Translations under genes and position numbers: made by a program
Assembly (NCBI RefSeq): GCF_016918075.2
Contig: NZ_JAERPS020000005.1
Location: 369,902 to 433,901 of the forward strand
DNA length: 64,000 bases
Direction of reading: 5' to 3'
DNA from: Rheinheimera maricola
GTDB lineage: Bacteria > Pseudomonadota > Gammaproteobacteria > Enterobacterales > Alteromonadaceae
The notes under the pieces: generated by a model
Database searches by the model: none
The model's input: only the letters and a program-made list of their open reading frames with translations
What the model was told of the DNA's origin: nothing
Shown: one piece after another, positions 59,641 to 64,000 of the stretch
Layout of the letters: each line of letters opens with the position of its first letter
Numbering within the stretch: position 1 is the stretch's first letter

Positions 59641-61253
59641 CAGAACAAAAAGTCCGTTGATAAAAAGTGCGAGCTGCGCGTTTTTACCATCTGCTTAACA
59701 AAGTCGATATCGCTGTCCTGATATTTCGCTGCCACTAAGGTTGGTGTCGAAAATTGCCGCAGTGCATCCACTACCGACAAGGTGCCCTCTGCCGAGTCTT
59801 TGCGGCCATTAAACGGGAAGCTGTCCGGCCCGCGCTGACACTGGCTGTTGATGTTAATGCGGCCCACCTGGTTGGCAAAAATATCCACCAGCTCACCTAC
59901 CTGCTGCGCGTCCTGACCAAAGATACTCAGCTGCTGACCAAAGTTAGAGTTCACCACATAATCAATAACTTCGTTAATATCGTTATAAGGCACCACCGGT
60001 ACCAGTGGGCCGAATTGCTCTTCGTTATACAGCCGCATGCTGCTGTTAACCGGGTACAACAGCGCCGGGGTAAACAACGAGGCCGTTGCTTGCCCACCGC
60101 CAGGGTTTTGCAGCTTGGCGCCTTTCTCTAGCGCATCTTCTAAAAGCCCGGTTAAAAACTGCGTTTTGCCCGGTTCAGGCAGCGGCGTTATGGCCACACC
60201 ACTTTGCCATGGCATACCGGCTTTTAGCTCGCCAATGGCACTGGAGAGTTTATCTACCAACTCAGCGGCACGGCTTTGATGTACAAACAGAATTTTCAGT
60301 GCAGTACAGCGCTGGCCGTTAAAGGACAAACTACCGGCGACGCATTCTTTCACTGTGCGACTGATATCGGCGTCGGGCAGGATAATGGCCGGGTTTTTCG
60401 CATCCAGCCCCAGCACAGCGCGTAGCCGGTGCGGTTTGGGGTGCATACGTTTTAAATCGCTGGCGCCTTTATTGGTGCCGATAAAGGCGAATAAATCGAT
60501 TTTGCCGCTTTCCATCAGCACACCGACGGTTTCGCGGCCACGACCATAAATAATATTGATAACGCCAGGCGGAAAGCTTTGTAAAAACGCCTGCAGCAAC
60601 GGTTGAATAAGCAACACACCGTATTTGGCCGGTTTGAAAATTACGGTGTTACCCATGATCAGCGCCGGAATTAAGGTGGTAAAGGTTTCATTTAACGGAT
60701 AATTAAACGGCCCCATACACAGCGCCACGCCTACCGGCACGCGGCGAATTTTACCTAAACTGCCCTGCTCGATAATAAAGTGGCTGGCGTCTCTGTCCTG
60801 CTGTTTTAACGCGGCGATGGTGTCGCGGATATAGTCACAGGTACGGTCGAATTCTTTCGCCGCATCGGGGTAGGTTTTGCCAATTTCCCACATCAGCAGA
60901 CGAATAACTTCATCGCGCTGCAGTTGCATTAAGCTGAGGAATTTCTCTACATGCTGAATACGCTCCAGCACTGCCATAGTTGGCCAGGCGCCCCTGCCTA
61001 AGTCGTAGGCTTTTACTGCACTGTCGAGTGCTTTTAATGCAGTGTCGGCATCCAGTAACGGCGTATGGCCAAGCACGACTTGCTGCAGTGCTTCACCGTC
61101 GCGAATGTAGATCGGGCTAACTACCGGGCTTAATTCGCCCTGCCACTGCACCAACTCGCCATTGAGTAAATACTCGCGCTGGGTTATTTCGCCCTTATGG
61201 GCAAACTCTGCCGGTATATCAGCGGCTTGCGGAAAAACTGTTGCTAAACTCAT
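59640..61253 (-). CDS. gapN: NADP-dependent non-phosphorylating glyceraldehyde-3-phosphate dehydrogenase (GapN-like ALDH)
   Basis: A 537-residue aldehyde dehydrogenase of the GapN-like group, predicted to oxidise glyceraldehyde 3-phosphate straight to 3-phosphoglycerate with NADP. The oxyanion-site Asn is in GPFNYPLNE, the cofactor Lys in FKPAKYG, and the nucleophile Cys in FNGQRCTALK. The ELGGK motif that normally carries the general-base Glu reads LGLDAKN, an unusual feature. AAGGAG precedes the ATG. It lies downstream of kdgK, across a 394-base structured gap, and overlaps the pectate lyase start, suggesting use of triose from KDPG cleavage. Confidence 0.8.
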   Translation of the reverse strand: MSLATVFPQAADIPAEFAHKGEITQREYLLNGELVQWQGELSPVVSPIYIRDGEALQQVVLGHTPLLDADTALKALDSAVKAYDLGRGAWPTMAVLERIQHVEKFLSLMQLQRDEVIRLLMWEIGKTYPDAAKEFDRTCDYIRDTIAALKQQDRDASHFIIEQGSLGKIRRVPVGVALCMGPFNYPLNETFTTLIPALIMGNTVIFKPAKYGVLLIQPLLQAFLQSFPPGVINIIYGRGRETVGVLMESGKIDLFAFIGTNKGASDLKRMHPKPHRLRAVLGLDAKNPAIILPDADISRTVKECVAGSLSFNGQRCTALKILFVHQSRAAELVDKLSSAIGELKAGMPWQSGVAITPLPEPGKTQFLTGLLEDALEKGAKLQNPGGGQATASLFTPALLYPVNSSMRLYNEEQFGPLVPVVPYNDINEVIDYVVNSNFGQQLSIFGQDAQQVGELVDIFANQVGRININSQCQRGPDSFPFNGRKDSAEGTLSVVDALRQFSTPTLVAAKYQDSDIDFVKQMVKTRSSHFLSTDFLF

Positions 61254-61369
61254 GCCTTGCTCCTTCTAACAAAATTGACTTGGTTGTTAGTCAGGGTCAG
61301 ATGCGACGCTTGCCCGGCTTGGGCCGGATCTTTTTATGTTGCTTTGTTCTGGTACCGTTGTTGGCTTCA

Positions 61370-61410
61370 CAGTTAAGGGAACGCAAAGACGTCGTGTATA
61401 CCCTTAACTG
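61370..61410. repeat. Perfect 10-bp inverted repeat with 21-base loop
   Basis: CAGTTAAGGG (61370-61379) pairs exactly with CCCTTAACTG (61401-61410); the loop contains the palindrome GACGTC. There is no adjacent T run, so it is not a typical terminator. It lies about 120-160 bases upstream of the gapN-like start and may be a leader structure or operator. Confidence 0.65.
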
Positions 61411-61469
61411 CTTCGCTTTGTTGTTTCAGTGTTTCATCGATATTTGGTAGTGGTACCGGAAAAAACTAA

Positions 61470-61605
61470 GCAGACCGTCTCCCGCATGGATGCGGGACAA
61501 ATTCGTCCGGAACGAATTTGAACAGCTCCGCTGGCCCAACGGGCAAACTTCATGAATGAAGTTTGTAATGGAGCACCCACGGATGGGTTTACGGCGTGTC
61601 TGCGT
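61470..61605. repeat. Five-hairpin structured intergenic element
   Basis: An outer stem (GCAGAC at 61471-61476 with GTCTGC at 61599-61604, extended by CCGT/ACGG) encloses: TCCCGCAT/ATGCGGGA (61481-61498), CAAATTCGT/ACGAATTTG (61499-61521), then a GCTCC/GGAGC helix around GCCC/GGGC and the 10-bp CAAACTTCAT/ATGAAGTTTG (61545-61566), and finally ACCCA/TGGGT (61576-61589). Such regular nested palindromes look like a dispersed extragenic repeat or miniature element rather than an operon-specific leader. Copy number cannot be judged from one window. Confidence 0.7.
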
Positions 61606-61647
61606 GTTTTATTGCGGCGTCACCAACCACCGATACCGGCTAAATAA

Positions 61648-62604
61648 TCACTTCACAAACACCGAAGGCCGGTTCTGCGCCCAAAAGCCGTTAAAGTGAT
61701 CCTTGCCGACAATAGCGCCGGTGTGCTCCACCACAAAGCCCGCTAACCGGGCAGCAAACTTCACTGCATGCTGCGGTGCTATGCCACCTAACCGCGCAGC
61801 CAGATAACCGCCGTTAAACGAATCTCCGGCTGCGGTGGTGTCTACCACCTTCTTCACCGGATGTGCCAACGCAGTAAAACCCTGCTGCTGATAACGGCCG
61901 TTAATGCCGTTTACGCCATCCTTAACGATGATCTCAGCTACCCCCAGCTCAGTCAGCTGCGCCAGTACATCATTGGTGGTTTTCGCCTCAAACAGCACAC
62001 GGTGATCGTCCAGCCCCGGCAGTGCGACATCGGCTAAGCTATAAGCCTGAATAAAGGCCGCTTTGGCTACATCAGCGTTTTGCCACAGCGCCGGGCGGTA
62101 ATTCGGGTCAAACACTATCTGGCTGCCATCGGTTTTTAACCGGCTTATCAGCTCGAATAACTGTGCGCGGTCGCTATCGGATAAAATCGCCAGCGTAATG
62201 CCGGAAAAATAAAACATATCGCAGCCTTTAATCGCATCGTAGCTGAGCTGAGCATTAAAACACTGCAATACCTGTTTCGCCGCCGAGCTGTCGCGCCAGT
62301 AGACAAAACTGCGCTCGCCAAAAGCATCGGTATTAATCATATACAGGCCCGGGCGGGCCGTTTTAGTGCGCAGCATCAGGCTGGTGTCTATTTTTTCCCG
62401 CTCGACTGCCCGTACCAGCTTGTCGCTGATAAGATCGGTACCTACTGCGGTAAAAAACTGTACATCAACCGGGTTTTCGCAGGTACGCTTTAAATACACC
62501 GCAGTATTAAACACATCACCGGCAAAATTCTGGTGATAGACATTGTCGACCAGCTGATATAGCTCGACCATGCACTCACCCATAATGACAATACGTTTGC
62601 TCAT
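61648..62604 (-). CDS. kdgK: 2-dehydro-3-deoxygluconokinase (KDG kinase)
   Basis: Phosphorylates 2-keto-3-deoxygluconate to KDPG, the step before Eda. The 318-residue PfkB-family sugar kinase starts MSKRIVIMGECMVELY and ends with the PfkB signature DTTAAGDSFNGGYLAARL, which contains the catalytic Asp. AAGGAG lies 7 bases before the ATG at 62604; the frame opens earlier inside eda at 62643. It follows eda by 10 bases, so uxuB-like, eda and kdgK form one operon for uronate breakdown. Confidence 0.94.
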   Translation of the reverse strand: MSKRIVIMGECMVELYQLVDNVYHQNFAGDVFNTAVYLKRTCENPVDVQFFTAVGTDLISDKLVRAVEREKIDTSLMLRTKTARPGLYMINTDAFGERSFVYWRDSSAAKQVLQCFNAQLSYDAIKGCDMFYFSGITLAILSDSDRAQLFELISRLKTDGSQIVFDPNYRPALWQNADVAKAAFIQAYSLADVALPGLDDHRVLFEAKTTNDVLAQLTELGVAEIIVKDGVNGINGRYQQQGFTALAHPVKKVVDTTAAGDSFNGGYLAARLGGIAPQHAVKFAARLAGFVVEHTGAIVGKDHFNGFWAQNRPSVFVK

Positions 62605-62614
62605 GCTCTGCTCC

Positions 62615-63283
62615 TTATGCGGCGGTTTTGATCTGTCTGGCAATGGCGGTTGCCTCAGCAGCCAAAGCCGTAATGTGGCTCCACTGCTGGGCTTTCACCA
62701 TACTAGCCGGTGTCAGCCATGAACCGCCAGCAACAAATACATTCGGCAAGGCTAAAAAGTCGGCCAGATTATGCTGGCCAACGCCGCCGGTGGGGCAAAA
62801 CTTTACGTGCTGGAATACACCACTCAGTGCCTTTAGCATCTCAATGCCGCCGGATAAATGCGCCGGGAAAAACTTCACTTCGCGCAAACCGTATTCGTAC
62901 GCCATGGCAATTTCTGATGGCGTCGCTACACCAGGTACAAATGGCAAACCGCTGGCCAGCATGGCTTCTAACAGCATAGGTGTGCTGGCCGGGCTAACCA
63001 GAAACTGCGCGCCGGCGTCTTTGCAGGCATTGGCATCAGCAGCCGTTAATACGGTACCGGCACCTACCAATAAGTTGGGCAGTGCCGAGCGAATAGCCGT
63101 AATGGCGGCTAGTGCCTGGCGGGTGCGCAGTACCACTTCTACCGAACCTACACCGCCATCTTGTAATGCTTTGGCTATGGCGACAGCGTCATCCGGCGTA
63201 TCGGCCTGAATAATGGGTAATAATGCCGGCCCCTTAATTACAGGTGATAGCAAAGACGACAATAACGGAGGTAACGACGACAT
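62615..63283 (-). CDS. eda: KDPG/KHG aldolase
   Basis: Cleaves 2-keto-3-deoxy-6-phosphogluconate to pyruvate and glyceraldehyde 3-phosphate. The 222-residue class I aldolase has the VEVVLRT strand with the catalytic Glu, VGAGTVL, and the Schiff-base Lys in EVKFFPA followed by the phosphate-binding CPTGGV segment. AGGAG precedes the ATG at 63283, which shares one base with the preceding stop (TGATG); a TTG one codon earlier is the frame start. Coupled to the genes on both sides. Confidence 0.96.
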   Translation of the reverse strand: MSSLPPLLSSLLSPVIKGPALLPIIQADTPDDAVAIAKALQDGGVGSVEVVLRTRQALAAITAIRSALPNLLVGAGTVLTAADANACKDAGAQFLVSPASTPMLLEAMLASGLPFVPGVATPSEIAMAYEYGLREVKFFPAHLSGGIEMLKALSGVFQHVKFCPTGGVGQHNLADFLALPNVFVAGGSWLTPASMVKAQQWSHITALAAEATAIARQIKTAA

Positions 63284-64000
63284 CAAACGACTCCTGTAAA
63301 CGCCGCCAATGCCGAAGCCGGGCGGGACACTAATTGCTGATATGCAGTATGCACTGCGCTGAAAAAGGTGTTGTTTAAACTTAGCTGTGGCGGGAACACC
63401 GCATCCACCGCTAAAAACAGCGCTACGTCGGTGTCGGCATTACCGCTGCACTGCGCCGCCACGGCTAGCAATTGCTCTGCTAACGGGTCAACCAGTTTAT
63501 CGTTGTCGTTGTAACGCTTCACAATAAAACGGCACCAGGCGGCGATGGCAAACGCCAGTTTGTCGATAGGTTTGCCGGCAGCTAAGTTATCGCTGATGGC
63601 AGGTAAAATACGCATCGGCAGCTTTTGCGAGCCGTCCCAGGCAATTTGCGCCAGCATATGACGGATAGCCGGGTTGCGAAACCGCGCCAGAATATCTTCG
63701 CTGTACTGTTGAACATCCAGCTCGGCCGGAGCTTTGAACGACGGCATAATCTCATCGCTTATCATTTGCTGAATAAACTGCGTTAGCACTTTATCCTGCA
63801 TGGCATCAAATACGGTTTCATAGCCAAGCAAACAGCCAACATAGGCCAGGGTAGAATGCGGCGCATTAAGTAAACGCAGCTTGGCTTTTTCAAACGCCGT
63901 GACATCCTGAGCATATATCACACCGGCTTGCTGCCAGGCTGGCCGGTCGGCCGGCAAAATATCTTCAATCACCCACTGCACAAAGGCTTCGCGCTTAATC
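63283..64000 (-). CDS. Fructuronate-reductase-like mannitol dehydrogenase family protein (C-terminal part, cut by window end)
   Basis: Only the last ~238 residues are inside the window; the frame is open to base 64000, so the start lies beyond. The visible part is the C-terminal helical domain of the mannitol dehydrogenase/UxuB family, with the QWVIED stretch, KLRLLNAPHSTLAYVG (catalytic Lys and His region) and RFRNPAIRHMLAQIAWDGSQKLP in pieces. In a cluster with eda and kdgK, D-fructuronate or tagaturonate reduction is the best guess; the family also contains polyol dehydrogenases. Its stop overlaps eda by one base. Confidence 0.85.
   Translation of the reverse strand, partial: IKREAFVQWVIEDILPADRPAWQQAGVIYAQDVTAFEKAKLRLLNAPHSTLAYVGCLLGYETVFDAMQDKVLTQFIQQMISDEIMPSFKAPAELDVQQYSEDILARFRNPAIRHMLAQIAWDGSQKLPMRILPAISDNLAAGKPIDKLAFAIAAWCRFIVKRYNDNDKLVDPLAEQLLAVAAQCSGNADTDVALFLAVDAVFPPQLSLNNTFFSAVHTAYQQLVSRPASALAAFTGVV

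Larger units (their letters stand above)
61254..61647. other. 394-base gap without a credible gene
   Basis: This stretch separates kdgK from the gapN-like gene. A 69-codon frame at 61241-61450 has no family resemblance and no good ribosome site. The gap holds two structured parts: a 10-bp inverted repeat at 61370-61410 and a multi-hairpin element at 61470-61605. On the minus strand a direct repeat TGAAACAC-TGAAACAA (61421-61436) is also visible. Confidence 0.7.

Noticed and set aside
61421..61436. KdgR operator upstream of the pectin genes
   Set aside because: The two TGAAACA units are direct, not inverted repeats, so they do not match the palindromic KdgR box.
61241..61450. A 69-codon plus-strand ORF in the kdgK-gapN gap
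   Set aside because: No ribosome site, no family resemblance, it overlaps the gapN start on the other strand, and it runs through an inverted repeat.

Overview
The window looks like chromosomal DNA of a free-living gammaproteobacterium of the Alteromonadales/Rheinheimera-Alishewanella type. The evidence is the E. coli-like order of its housekeeping genes, a Shewanella-style FAD/Fe-S D-lactate dehydrogenase, many two-component and cyclic-di-GMP proteins, and a pectin/uronate catabolic locus. The genus is an inference from gene content; no 16S rRNA gene is present. Both ends cut a gene (mrdA on the left, a fructuronate-reductase-like gene on the right).

Layout: (1) 1-6065, plus strand: cell-wall elongation and lipoate genes mrdA-rodA-rlpA-dacA-ybeD-lipB-lipA, followed by a small PilZ protein. 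(2) 6514-23925, minus strand, transcribed right to left: rlmE-ftsH-folP-glmM-tpiA-secG-tRNA-Leu(GAG)-tRNA-fMet-rimP-nusA-infB-rbfA-truB-rpsO-pnp-nlpI, then a lipoprotein with a metalloprotease-like zinc motif. (3) yhbY (plus) converges on greA; the minus-strand block dapB-carA-carB-greA makes the lysine/DAP precursor and carbamoyl phosphate. (4) 30460-35129: YqhD-type alcohol dehydrogenase, an LplT-like transporter fused to a PlsC acyltransferase, and an NhaC-type antiporter. (5) 35116-37870, minus: a small cassette of a Tat-exported protein, a 56-residue ORF, an HprK-related kinase A and a nucleotidyltransferase-like protein. I regard it as the least understood and most interesting locus. (6) 37961-42717: M48 lipoprotein protease, dnaJ, dnaK with a clear sigma-32 promoter, and divergent luxS. 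(7) 42763-55575: six signalling genes (three related histidine kinases, a single-domain receiver, a diguanylate cyclase and an EAL phosphodiesterase). (8) 55628-64000, minus: D-lactate dehydrogenase, then PL10 pectate lyase, GapN-like dehydrogenase, KDG kinase, KDPG aldolase and a fructuronate-reductase-like enzyme. Together these take pectin-derived uronate through KDG to pyruvate and triose phosphate.

Non-coding content includes two tRNAs, several intrinsic terminators, two sigma-32-type promoters of the same geometry (dnaK and rlmE-ftsH), a terminator-like carA leader, and two strongly folded intergenic elements (30339-30436 and 61470-61605) that no gene explains. I saw no CRISPR array, rRNA, intact insertion sequence or prophage.
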